Part shown: piece by piece, positions 54,677 to 63,756 of the stretch | Numbering within the stretch: position 1 is the stretch's first letter | How the letters are laid out: each line of letters starts with the position of its first letter | Origin: Enterococcus columbae | Lineage (GTDB): Bacteria; Bacillota; Bacilli; Lactobacillales; Enterococcaceae | Length of the DNA: 64,000 bases | Assembly (NCBI GenBank): GCA_020742395.1 | Contig: DYWZ01000059.1 | Location: forward strand, 1-64,000 | Direction of reading: 5' to 3' | The notes under the pieces: generated by a model | Told to the model about the DNA's origin: nothing | Database searches by the model: none | Seen by the model: the letters and a program-made list of their open reading frames with translations, nothing else | Translations under genes and position numbers: made by a program

Positions 54677-54727
54677 CTATCGTAATAATAATAATAAACC
54701 AAATGATTGAATTGCTTGTTTTTTCAT
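54677..54727 (-). CDS. leu operon leader peptide MKKQAIQSFGLLLLLR
   Basis: RBS AGGTGAG; ATG AAA AAA CAA GCA ATT CAA TCA TTT GGT TTA TTA TTA TTA TTA CGA TAG, five consecutive Leu TTA codons upstream of a terminator and leuA. Confidence 0.9.
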   Translation of the reverse strand: MKKQAIQSFGLLLLLR

Positions 54728-54760
54728 TTTACTCACCTAACAAAATAAATAATTTATTAA

Positions 54761-54789
54761 AAAATACCTAATTTTTAATGAGAAGTCAA
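54761..54789 (-). promoter_or_regulatory. Sigma-A promoter of leu operon
   Basis: Minus strand TTGACT-N17-TATTTT. Confidence 0.65.
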
Positions 54790-54801
54790 GTGTTTTTGCT
54801 A

Positions 54802-54816
54802 AATTTTCTGAATATT
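54802..54816. promoter_or_regulatory. CodY-like box
   Basis: AATTTTCTGAATATT, 14/15 to AATTTTCWGAAAATT, just upstream of the -35. Confidence 0.6.
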
Positions 54817-54862
54817 TTTTATATGAATAAAATGAGCAAGTGATTTTCAAAGTGTAATTGTT

Positions 54863-54942
54863 CGAAAAATTTGCCCTACCGTTTGAATAAAATTCAAGTT
54901 TTTCTACTTTTTCAAACGATAGGTAACACTCGAATTTTTTCG
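54863..54942. repeat. Extended interrupted inverted repeat upstream of leu promoter
   Basis: CCTACCGTTTGAA (54875-54887) / TTCAAACGATAGG (54911-54923), 12/13, flanked by CGAAAAATT / AATTTTTTCG. Confidence 0.6.
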
Positions 54943-54980
54943 CCACTAACCAAGTTATTGTACATCCTTAGTTCGCAAAA

Positions 54981-55013
54981 AAATCCTTAGAGACTTTGAG
55001 TCTCTAAGGATAT
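54981..55013 (-). terminator. Hairpin downstream of tRNA-Arg
   Basis: ATCCTTAGAGACTTTGAGTCTCTAAGGAT followed by T-rich sequence. Confidence 0.7.
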
Positions 55014-55016
55014 TAG

Positions 55017-55090
55017 CGTCACAGGAGGGATTCGAACCCCCGACCGTTCGCTTAGAAGGCGAATGCTCTATCCAGCTGAGCTACTATGAC
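55017..55090 (-). tRNA. tRNA-Arg (anticodon TCT)
   Basis: GTCATAGTAGCTCAGCTGGATAGAGCATTCGCCTTCTAAGCGAACGGTCGGGGGTTCGAATCCCTCCTGTGACG; cloverleaf; CCA not encoded. Confidence 0.96.
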
Positions 55091-55193
55091 CTATCAGCAA
55101 CAAAAATGATTTTAACAGATTTTTTTAAGACATGCAAGCTATTTCTGAGAAAAAATATTGAAATAAGATAACTTTTTTACTTAAAAGAAGAAT

Positions 55194-55238
55194 AAAAAAA
55201 GTAGTTGTCCATCCATTACAACTACTTTAAACATCTAT
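55194..55238 (-). terminator. Terminator of queT
   Basis: AAAGTAGTTGTccatccattACAACTACTTT with T-run on minus strand. Confidence 0.75.
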
Positions 55239-55241
55239 CTT

Positions 55242-55751
55242 TTATTTTGTTAAATCAATCTTTTTGCCAACAGTATAAATAATTACAGATCCAATTGCCA
55301 TCGCTAGAAATTCCCCGATTCCAATGGTTAACCAGTTAAAGAAAAATGGCGCATGATAAAGGAAAGTTAACTCTCCAGAAATCGTAAACATTGATACCGC
55401 ACAAATAATGGTACTGACAGCCATTTTCTTTTTCATTGAAGTCATATTAGCCGTAACTTTTACATTGATAATTAATACAATAAATGTAGAAAGGGTCCCT
55501 ACAATTAAGTCGACCACTCCATTTTGTGAAAATAAATTTGAAATGAATACGCCAAGAGTTACTGCCCAAATATAGCGTTTATTATACAAAGGCATAAAAT
55601 TAAACATCTCAGATAAGCGTACTTGAATCGCTCCATAACTAATAGGAGCTAAAACAACGGTGATGACTACGTACAAAGCAGCCACAATTGCAGATTTGAC
55701 TAGTTCTAATGTTTTTTCATGACTAGTTACTTGTTGAGTTGGTTGATTCAT
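55242..55751 (-). CDS. queT: QueT-family queuosine precursor transporter
   Basis: MNQPTQQVTSHEKTLELVKSAIVAALYVVITVVLAPISYGAIQVRLSEMFNFMP; true start 55751, not 55853. Confidence 0.9.
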   Translation of the reverse strand: MNQPTQQVTSHEKTLELVKSAIVAALYVVITVVLAPISYGAIQVRLSEMFNFMPLYNKRYIWAVTLGVFISNLFSQNGVVDLIVGTLSTFIVLIINVKVTANMTSMKKKMAVSTIICAVSMFTISGELTFLYHAPFFFNWLTIGIGEFLAMAIGSVIIYTVGKKIDLTK

Positions 55752-55757
55752 TATTGA

Positions 55758-55835
55758 CACTCCTTTGCAAGGGATTTTCCCTTGGTAATAAGCTGCGACT
55801 AAAGGATGGAAGTTTCGCAGTGTGGAATTTCCACG
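55758..55835 (-). promoter_or_regulatory. preQ1-II riboswitch
   Basis: Minus strand GTGGAAATTCCAC-A-CTGCGAAACTTCCATCCTTTAGTCGCAG-CTTATTACCA-AGGGAAAATCCCT-TGCAAAGGAGTG: P1 hairpin, CTGCGA/TCGCAG stem, AGGG/CCCT hairpin, CCTTT able to pair with AAAGG of the SD. Confidence 0.88.
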
Positions 55836-55888
55836 ATTGCTATCATACCACATCTAAAGGAAAATGCAACAGTTTTGAAATAATCACT

Positions 55889-55928
55889 AAATAAAAAGGA
55901 AATGCTACAAATGCGCATTTCCTTTTAA
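55889..55928. terminator. Terminator of SDR gene
   Basis: AAAAGGAAATGCtacaaatGCGCATTTCCTTTT. Confidence 0.7.
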
Positions 55929-55931
55929 AGT

Positions 55932-56678
55932 TCATTTCAGTAACCAACCACCATCGATAGGTACGATATTTCCTTGTAAATAGCTACTTTTTTCGCTTGC
56001 TAAAAATAAAGTTAATTCAGCTACCTCTTGCGCTTGTCCCCAACGTTTTACCGGTGTTTCATCAGCAACCCATTTAGCCATCGCACCATCTCCTGCAAAG
56101 TCAGCTGCATTCATCGGCGTTTGAATCGCACCTGGCGCAATCGCCTTGACCGAAATCCCTTGGTTAGCATAATCCAAAGCTACTTGTTTAGTTAATCCAG
56201 CAATCGCATGTTTGCTAGCCGTATAAGCAACACCACCACCACCAGCGACAAAACTAGCGATTGAAGCCATATTGATAATGGTTCCTTGCTTTTGTTTTAA
56301 CATCGATGGTAAAACTAGCTGGATTAAATAAAACATACTATTTAGATTTGTGTGCATAATTTCATGCCAACTTTCAAGTGAGGTACTCAAAATATCCGCA
56401 TAACCATCTAATTTACCAGCTGTATTCAGTAAAATATCAATTCGTCCAAACTTTTCTAAACACTCAGACACTAAGTTTTGACATTGTTGATAATTTGAAA
56501 TATCCGCCTGATAAAAAGTAAATCGAGCTTCATTTGGTAATGTTTTTGAAAAATTTTGATCCACTCCAAAAACAATTGCTCCTTGCGCTAAAAAAGCCTG
56601 CGCTTGCGCTAAGCCAATTCCTGAGGCACAACCAGTAACTAAAACAACTTTTTCGCAAAATTCAAGTTTATTTGGCAT
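55932..56678 (-). CDS. SDR-family oxidoreductase (FabG-like)
   Basis: VTGCASGIGLAQAQ; YTASKHAIAGLTK. Confidence 0.9.
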   Translation of the reverse strand: MPNKLEFCEKVVLVTGCASGIGLAQAQAFLAQGAIVFGVDQNFSKTLPNEARFTFYQADISNYQQCQNLVSECLEKFGRIDILLNTAGKLDGYADILSTSLESWHEIMHTNLNSMFYLIQLVLPSMLKQKQGTIINMASIASFVAGGGGVAYTASKHAIAGLTKQVALDYANQGISVKAIAPGAIQTPMNAADFAGDGAMAKWVADETPVKRWGQAQEVAELTLFLASEKSSYLQGNIVPIDGGWLLK

Positions 56679-56898
56679 ATTCAACAATTTCCCAATCATC
56701 GGCTAAGATATCGCATACAGTTGGTGCAAAACTAGAAAAACCTTCATCAGAAGTCTTGATTAAAAAATAAGGCGTAACCGGTGCATGCTCAAATTCTTGA
56801 CCTTCCACCAATGTTACATATAATTCATAGCCGCTCCAACCTTTACGAATGATTTTAGCACCCTTTTTTAATTCTGGTAAAATTTGTTCAAATGTCAT
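56668..56898 (-). CDS. DUF2829 protein (Tad2-like fold)
   Basis: MTFEQILPELKKGAKIIRKGWSGYELYVTLVEG...TVCDILADDWEIVEYAK. Confidence 0.85.
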   Translation of the reverse strand: MTFEQILPELKKGAKIIRKGWSGYELYVTLVEGQEFEHAPVTPYFLIKTSDEGFSSFAPTVCDILADDWEIVEYAK

Positions 56899-56950
56899 TA
56901 TCTCTCCTTCTTTCTATTACCAAATTCATATTTCCTATACCTTTATATGG

Positions 56951-57664
56951 TTATTCCACAGATTCAGTTACCTGTAAAGAATTTGGATCAATTTCATCAA
57001 CCTCTTTGGTAATCAAAGCCACACCGTCCCCTAATGGAACTAAACTAGTGGTCAAATCAGGATGGGTATTAATGACGGTCAAAAATTCATTTAATTTTCG
57101 ATGAATCGCCCGTTTGCCTCTAGGAATACTTTCATAAGGATCTAAAATCGTTCCTCCTTGAAAAATATCATCGACCATTAATACGCCGCCTTTTTTTAAC
57201 AGTCGTAAACATTCAGGTAAAAACTCAATGTATTTTGACTTTGCACTATCCATGAAAATAAAATCATAGGGCCCTGTTAAGGTAGGTAAAATTTCAGCAG
57301 CTTGTCCTTCTAACAAGGTTACTTTATCCGTTAATCCTAAACGTTCATAGGTCTTTTTGGCCTTTTCAATCATTACTTCATAGCGGTCAATGGTCGTAAC
57401 ATGACCATCATCACCGACAAATTGGGCCATCAAACTAGAAGAAAAACCAATTGCACAACCAATTTCCAAAATATTAGTAGGTTTCAATTGTCCTAGTAAA
57501 AATTGCATAAAAACAACCGTTTCATGTGGAATAATCGGCACTTCTTGTTCATTTGCTTCACGCTCAACTTGGCCTAATTCCCCAGCTAATGGTTTTTGGG
57601 CTTGCCGTAGATACTGCACTAATTCTTTCATCACCACAGGACGGTGCATCATTTCATTTCTCAA
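56951..57664 (-). CDS. SAM-dependent O-methyltransferase
   Basis: ILEIGCAIGFSSSLMAQ; FDFIFMDSAKSKY-type motif (YDFIFMDSAKSKY). Confidence 0.9.
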   Translation of the reverse strand: MRNEMMHRPVVMKELVQYLRQAQKPLAGELGQVEREANEQEVPIIPHETVVFMQFLLGQLKPTNILEIGCAIGFSSSLMAQFVGDDGHVTTIDRYEVMIEKAKKTYERLGLTDKVTLLEGQAAEILPTLTGPYDFIFMDSAKSKYIEFLPECLRLLKKGGVLMVDDIFQGGTILDPYESIPRGKRAIHRKLNEFLTVINTHPDLTTSLVPLGDGVALITKEVDEIDPNSLQVTESVE

Positions 57665-57751
57665 ACATACATCTCCTATCTTTACAATAATCTCTTTTCA
57701 TTATAGCTTGTCTAATTTTTTTAAGCAACGAAACGTATTTTGACAACTTCT

Positions 57752-58138
57752 TTAGTGTAATTTTTGATTGGCTTTAGCACTAAAGGCCGTTTTATCCACA
57801 ATAAAACGTTCATGAATTCCTTGGGCAACAGTATCTGTTTCATCATAAACGATTGCCTCAAAAACCAAGCGCTTGCGATCAATTTCAATCAATTTCGTTT
57901 CACACCAAACTTGCAATGAAATCGGCGTAGGTGCAAGGTGTGTTAATTCGATTTTACTACCAACTGTTGTTTGACTTTTATCCAACTTGCTAGCAATACT
58001 TTGCCAAGCGGTTTTTTCAACTAAAGAAACTAGACTTGGTGTAGCAAAAACTGCTAATTCACCACTTCCTACCATTTGCGCCGTTTGTTCTTTAGTAACG
58101 ATAAGACTTTGTTTTCCTTTTTGACCAACTGTTAACAT
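57752..58138 (-). CDS. Hotdog-fold thioesterase (FlK-like)
   Basis: MVGSGELAVFATPSLVSLVEKTAW; SKIELTHLAPTPIS. Confidence 0.8.
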   Translation of the reverse strand: MLTVGQKGKQSLIVTKEQTAQMVGSGELAVFATPSLVSLVEKTAWQSIASKLDKSQTTVGSKIELTHLAPTPISLQVWCETKLIEIDRKRLVFEAIVYDETDTVAQGIHERFIVDKTAFSAKANQKLH

Positions 58139-58281
58139 CAGCATTCATTCCTTTTTAGCAAATTTCTAGTTTTATCATATACCTATCAAGAATATTTGCA
58201 AATAGACAAAAAAGAGACAAAGCCCCCCATGTCAACGAAAAAGGCTTTGTCAAAGGCTAGTAATATAATTAAAAACAGAAA

Positions 58282-59299
58282 TTAGGATAGCTGGTGGATA
58301 GCAGCTTCCAATAACTTCATTTGAAACAGCGTCTCTTCATCCTTTACGAGTTTATCTTTTCCATTAATAATCGTCTCGTAAAGTGCTTCATAAAATCGAC
58401 TGTAATCGCCGACTTCTGAAACAACCTGCTCTTCATGGTAGCGACCATATTCATCAAAATAAGTCAATGTACCATAATGTTCAGGTAAATCTAAACCAAA
58501 ATCAGCATGATCTGGAAGATAAAACATCTTTAAATGTTCTTCTTGACGATCTTTTGTTGCCTTTACGAACATCCCCTTTGTTCCATATACAACAAAGCTT
58601 GGTCTTGGTTTAATTCTAAAATAACTTGATTTCACAGAAACTTTTAACATACCATAGTACAAGTCTAAATCGAAATAATCGTTCATCCGACCTTCCCCCA
58701 AAAGTTGGCGAACTTCTAATTTAGAATCATCTGGTATACCAAAATATGAAATGACTTGATCTAAAGTATGACACGCATGTCCATACAAGAAACTATCAGC
58801 TACAGAAAATTGGTCACTTTTAAGTGGCACTTCTGGACGATAGTAATCAAAATGCATTTCCATTTCTAGTAAGTTGCCTAATCGACCACTTTCAATCACT
58901 TTTTGTACAGTTAAAAAGTCTGAATCAAAGCGACGATTTTGATAACATTGAACGAAAAGATTTCGTTCGCTTGCAATCTCGAATAATTCCTTGGTTTCGG
59001 CATAGCTTAATGAAAATGGTTTTTCAACCAAAACATTTTTATCATGCAACAAAGCATCTTTAGCTAATGCATAATGTGAAGCATTTGGTGTAGTGATAAT
59101 TACAAGCTGTATTTCATGATCACTATAGATATCATCCAATGAATCCGTATAATTGACTCCTTCAACTTTAGGCCAAGTATCCCGTAAAGTTCGTGCATAA
59201 ATTGTTTTCACACGAATTTTATCCTTCAGCTTTAATACGAAAGGTAAGTGATAACGGTTAGTACTCTTTCCATTACCAATGTAAGCAATAGTTAACATG
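58282..59299 (-). CDS. Gfo/Idh/MocA-family oxidoreductase
   Basis: TIAYIGNGKSTNRYHLPFVLK; LVEKPFSLSYAETKELFE. Confidence 0.9.
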
Positions 59300-59564
59300 A
59301 AATCCCTCCATCCCTGATTCTCATTATACGTTTTTTTCATCGTTAGCAAAGATTTTAGCTGATTTTTGGCAAAAACTTTCACAAAAAAGCCTTTTCTTTC
59401 AAATGAAATTGAATATTTTTTTCAAAAATTTTCAACTTGTTTAACCAAGATAGATAAATATTCAAAAAAAGCGTTAAAACCTTTTAAAAAACGACCGATA
59501 TTTGAAGTTGTGTTTCAATATTATTTTTTATAATGTGATATAATGAACATGACTTTACTATATA

Positions 59565-60473
59565 ATGGAGGAATTTGAGATGTTTTTGATTGATAAATTA
59601 CAATCAAAGTCAAGTTTAACAAGTAATGAGGAGCGAATTGCCGATTATATTTTAATAAATATTGATAAAATTCCCCAAACTACCATGGAAGAATTAGCTC
59701 AAAACACCTATACATCTCACTCAGCAATTGTACGTTTTGCTAAAAAAATGGGTTATGACGGATTTAAAGAATTTAAACAAGCAATTAGTGAAATTGTCCA
59801 TCAACGATTACACCAAATTGATTCAGTAAATCCGAATTTTCCTTTTGAACCAGGCGATAATCCAACAGTAATCGCTAAAAAAATGGCTACATTAACTACT
59901 GAAACGATTCAAAGAACACTTGCTCAACTTGATTTTAAAGTTTTAGATCAAATTGCAGCTAGATTATTAATAGCCAATCGTATTTTTATTTTTGCTCAAG
60001 GCGATACCCAAATCAGAGGACGTAGTTTCCAAAATAAATTGATGAAACTCAATAAATTTCTGATTATTGCCGAAGAATATGCTGATGAAGATTGGGTAGC
60101 TGCTAACGTCTTACCAAATGACTGTGCACTATTTTTAACTTATAGCGGAAGAATCAAGCAATATCAACGCTTTCTTGAACATTTTAAACAGAAGAATATT
60201 TCAACTATCTTGATATCGGGTAATCCTCATTCAGAATTGGTTGGTTTAGCTGATGTTACGCAGATTATTACTCAAAATGAATATGATTTTTGGAAAATTA
60301 GTACTTTTTCTTCGCAGATTGCTTTTCAATATATTTTGGATACTATTTTTTCTATCATGTATAGTCAAGATTACCAAAAAAATCTAGTAAATCTGAAAAA
60401 TAAATACGAATTACTAAAACGTGGTGCCTTTGCTGGCGAAAATCCAGCAGATAAAGATCAATTGCGTGAATAA
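59565..60473 (+). CDS. RpiR/MurR-family transcriptional regulator
   Basis: HTH_6 (SHSAIVRFAKKMGYDGFKEFKQAI) plus SIS domain. Confidence 0.92.
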   Translation: MEEFEMFLIDKLQSKSSLTSNEERIADYILINIDKIPQTTMEELAQNTYTSHSAIVRFAKKMGYDGFKEFKQAISEIVHQRLHQIDSVNPNFPFEPGDNPTVIAKKMATLTTETIQRTLAQLDFKVLDQIAARLLIANRIFIFAQGDTQIRGRSFQNKLMKLNKFLIIAEEYADEDWVAANVLPNDCALFLTYSGRIKQYQRFLEHFKQKNISTILISGNPHSELVGLADVTQIITQNEYDFWKISTFSSQIAFQYILDTIFSIMYSQDYQKNLVNLKNKYELLKRGAFAGENPADKDQLRE

Positions 60474-60484
60474 TTTTTACAAAA

Positions 60485-60530
60485 CAAAGAGGAAATCCTT
60501 CAATTGAAAGTTTTCCTCTTTGTTTTTATT
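60485..60530. terminator. Terminator
   Basis: AACAAAGAGGAAA...TTTCCTCTTTGTTTT. Confidence 0.75.
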
Positions 60531-60647
60531 TTTCGCCTATACAAGTATGGTTCATCTATTTAAAGTTTTTATCTCTAAAGACTTGCTTTTTTTTAGATTT
60601 CCGTATAGGATAAACAGTAGATTTGGATTAGTAACAAAAATATGTAT

Positions 60648-60838
60648 TTAGAGAGCTGAGGCTAGGCTGGAATCTTGGCACCACTATTTTTGTGAACCTA
60701 CCAATGATATTGATTGCAAAACAATCGGGTCTTGCTCCCTTATCAGCAATATAAGTGGGATTGCAGATTGCAATCAATAAAGGTGGTACCGCGAGATTAC
60801 AGCATTTCGTCCTTTCTAAGGATGAAGTGCTTTTTTAT
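60648..60838 (+). promoter_or_regulatory. T-box leader of proS
   Basis: AAAGGTGGTACCGCGAGATT...TTCGTCCTTTCTAAGGATGAAGTGCTTTTTT; candidate specifier CCT (GAACCTACC). Confidence 0.9.
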
Positions 60839-60863
60839 TTTTATACTTTTTAGGAGGATATTT

Positions 60864-62306
60864 ATGGCAAATACAAACCAAACAAATGATTTTACTGAAT
60901 GGTATCTGCAAACTGTGCAACAAGCTGAATTAATGAGTTACTCTCCAGTTAGAGGTTCAATCATTTTCCGCCCAGACGGTTATGAATTATGGGAACATAT
61001 TCAAGAAGAATTCAATAAATTCTTAAAAGCTGAAGGAATTCGTAACGCTTATTTCCCAATGTTGATTCCACAAAACTTCTTTATGAAAGAAGCCGACCAT
61101 ATTGAAGGCTTTGCTCCTGAGCTACCTTGGGTTACCGAAGTTGGAAATGAAAAACTAGAAGAACCTTTAGCTTTGCGTCCAACTTCAGAAACCATGATTG
61201 GTTCAGCTTTTTCTGATTGGATTAATTCGTATCGTGATCTACCTTATGAAATTAATCAATGGGCTAATGTCTTCCGTTGGGAAAAGAAAACTTTGCCATT
61301 CTTGCGCACTTCTGAATTTTTATGGCAAGAAGGTCATACAGCTCATGTAGATGAAGAGGATGCTCGTCGCCGAACCATGCGCGTATTAGACGAATATGCA
61401 CGTTTATGTGAAGAATTTTTAGCGATTCCTGTGTATAAAGGTCAAAAAACTCCATCAGAACGTTTTGCTGGGGCTGTAGATACTTATTCAATCGAAGCAA
61501 TGATGAAAGATGGAAAAGCCGTTCAAGCCGGTACTTCACATTATATGGGAACAAAATTTGCGCAAGCCTTTGATATTACCTATCTAAATAAAGAAAATCA
61601 ACACACGCTTGCTCATACAACTTCTTGGGGAGTTTCAACTCGTTTATTAGGTTCTTTAATTATGACCCATGGTGATGAAAAGGGTTTAGTCTTCCCACCA
61701 ACTGTCGCTCCTACTCAAGTGGTATTGTTACCAGTAGGCCCATGGAAGAAAAATCCTGCTATCATGGAAAAACTAACTGAAATCTTTGACACTTTAAAAC
61801 AAAAAGGCATTCGTGTTCGTCTTGATGATTCTGATAATTCACCTGGCTTTAAATTCAATGAATGGGAATTAAAAGGTGCTTGCTTACGTGTAGAATGTGG
61901 TCCTCGTGACTTAGAAAATGGTCATGTCATGGTTAAAATGCGTGATCTTGATGAAAAAGTTACCGTAAAATTTGCAGACTTGGAAAACTACATCGACGAA
62001 CAATTACAAGCGATGACTCCTCGTTTATTGCAAGCGGCTAAAGAGCGCAATAAAGCCAATGAACATTATGACATCAATACATTAGATGAACTAAAAACTC
62101 ATATTGAAAACTCAAAAGCTCAAGGTAAAGTACCTGGCTTTGTCTTAATCGGTTGGGATGGTACTGAAGAAACTGAAGCCAAAATCAAAGAAGAAACTGG
62201 CTTTACTACCCGTAATATTCCTTTTGAAGTACCAATGCAAAAAGAAGTCGATATCGTTAGTGGCAAACCTGCGAAATATACTTTATGGATTGCTAGAGCT
62301 TATTAA
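60864..62306 (+). CDS. proS: Prolyl-tRNA synthetase, short archaeal/eukaryotic-like type (480 aa)
   Basis: MANTNQTNDFTEWYLQTVQQAELMSYSPVRGSIIFRP; class II aaRS motifs; RBS TAGGAGG. The ORF-track start at 60714 lies in the T-box. Confidence 0.95.
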   Translation: MANTNQTNDFTEWYLQTVQQAELMSYSPVRGSIIFRPDGYELWEHIQEEFNKFLKAEGIRNAYFPMLIPQNFFMKEADHIEGFAPELPWVTEVGNEKLEEPLALRPTSETMIGSAFSDWINSYRDLPYEINQWANVFRWEKKTLPFLRTSEFLWQEGHTAHVDEEDARRRTMRVLDEYARLCEEFLAIPVYKGQKTPSERFAGAVDTYSIEAMMKDGKAVQAGTSHYMGTKFAQAFDITYLNKENQHTLAHTTSWGVSTRLLGSLIMTHGDEKGLVFPPTVAPTQVVLLPVGPWKKNPAIMEKLTEIFDTLKQKGIRVRLDDSDNSPGFKFNEWELKGACLRVECGPRDLENGHVMVKMRDLDEKVTVKFADLENYIDEQLQAMTPRLLQAAKERNKANEHYDINTLDELKTHIENSKAQGKVPGFVLIGWDGTEETEAKIKEETGFTTRNIPFEVPMQKEVDIVSGKPAKYTLWIARAY

Positions 62307-62346
62307 AATGAAAGCCACCACAGTCTTATATGTGGTGGCTTTTTTG
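62307..62346 (+). terminator. Terminator of proS
   Basis: AAAGCCACCACAGTCTTATATGTGGTGGCTTTTTTGC. Confidence 0.85.
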
Positions 62347-62432
62347 CATATTTTTTTTGTTTTTTCAATAATTTTGTTATACTATAAATAATAATTATTT
62401 GAACAATTTATGAAAATCTAGGAAGTGGACCA

Positions 62433-63716
62433 ATGAAATTACCAACTAGTGATAATTATACCAATCAAGAGTTCTATCAGAAAATGTATGAAGATAGTGA
62501 TATTACCCGTGAAGATTTGATTATTCTCACTTGTGCTATCTTTATCGCATCAATTGGTTTAAATATGAATTCTCAAGCGACGATTATCGGAGCCATGCTC
62601 ATTTCACCATTAATGTCACCGATTCTCTCCATCGGGACAGCTATCGCCATTTATGACCAGCAATTATTGCAAAGAGCTGCTAAAACTTTGTTAATTGAAG
62701 TAGCTTTGAGTATTGTTGTAGCAAGTTGTTATTTTTATTTTTCTCCTATTAGCTATGCTAGTCAAGAAATCATTAATCGGACTTCCCCAACTATTTGGGA
62801 TGTATTAATTGCTTTTTTTGGTGGAGCTGCTGGTATTATTGGGGCACGCAAAAAAACGGTAAATAATATCGTTCCAGGTGTTGCCATTGCCACTGCACTG
62901 ATGCCGCCTATTTGTACGGTTGGTTATGCCATTGCTAGCAAAAATCTTGCTTATATGACAGGAGCTGCCTATCTTTTCATCATCAATGCTTTTTGTATCA
63001 TTCTAACGACTATTATTGGTGTCAAAAGTTTGCGCATGCCCACTAAACAAAGAATCAACGCTTTACCTAGACTTTCTTGGAGTAAGCGAATTGTTTATAT
63101 TGTCCTGACGCTTTTCATCATTATCCCTAGTCTAGTTTCAGCCAACTCTTTGGTACGGCAATCCATTTTAGAAGCGAGTGTGAAAAACTTTGCCAATGAA
63201 GAACTCTCTCACACGACTATCATTAAACAAAGCATTGATGAGGAGAAAAAGACACTTCGCTTTACTATCGCTGGCAATGACTTTAGTGAAGAAAAAATTC
63301 AGGATTTACGAAACGATCTCACTCATTATGGTTTGAAAGGATATCAACTTAAAATCACTCAAATCGCTGAGCTTTCTCAATTATCTGGTAAACAATTTGA
63401 AGATTATATTACAAGTATTATAGAAGCTAATCAAAATAATCAGCTAGCAACAACTAAGCCAGAAAATCAAGATAATGAAGTTAATGCCGTAGCTTTAAGT
63501 GAAAAGATTCAACAACTTGTACCTGAAACGATTCAGCAAGTCACTGTAGCGACGGGTTATCAAAAAAATCAGTGGTTAGAATTAGTGATTATTACACCTA
63601 AAACTGAGCTATCTACGCAACAACAAAATCAGCTAGCCAAAAAGATTACCAAACGTTTCCCTGAAATCGACCGCGTTTTCTTTAGTGATTTAGCAAATAC
63701 CAATCAATTAAACTAA
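62433..63716 (+). CDS. DUF389-family membrane protein
   Basis: EDLIILTCAIFIASIGLNMNSQATIIGAMLISPLMSPI; multiple TMs. Confidence 0.88.
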   Translation: MKLPTSDNYTNQEFYQKMYEDSDITREDLIILTCAIFIASIGLNMNSQATIIGAMLISPLMSPILSIGTAIAIYDQQLLQRAAKTLLIEVALSIVVASCYFYFSPISYASQEIINRTSPTIWDVLIAFFGGAAGIIGARKKTVNNIVPGVAIATALMPPICTVGYAIASKNLAYMTGAAYLFIINAFCIILTTIIGVKSLRMPTKQRINALPRLSWSKRIVYIVLTLFIIIPSLVSANSLVRQSILEASVKNFANEELSHTTIIKQSIDEEKKTLRFTIAGNDFSEEKIQDLRNDLTHYGLKGYQLKITQIAELSQLSGKQFEDYITSIIEANQNNQLATTKPENQDNEVNAVALSEKIQQLVPETIQQVTVATGYQKNQWLELVIITPKTELSTQQQNQLAKKITKRFPEIDRVFFSDLANTNQLN

Positions 63717-63719
63717 ATA

Positions 63720-63756
63720 TAAAAAGCCGTTTCTTTTACAGAAACGGCTTTTTTGA
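63720..63756. terminator. Bidirectional terminator
   Basis: AAAAAGCCGTTTCTTTTACAGAAACGGCTTTTTT. Confidence 0.85.

Noticed and set aside
54737-54946. 69-aa ORF upstream of leuA
   Set aside because: Overlaps the leu promoter, CodY-like box and the inverted repeat; the leader peptide and cis elements explain the region better.
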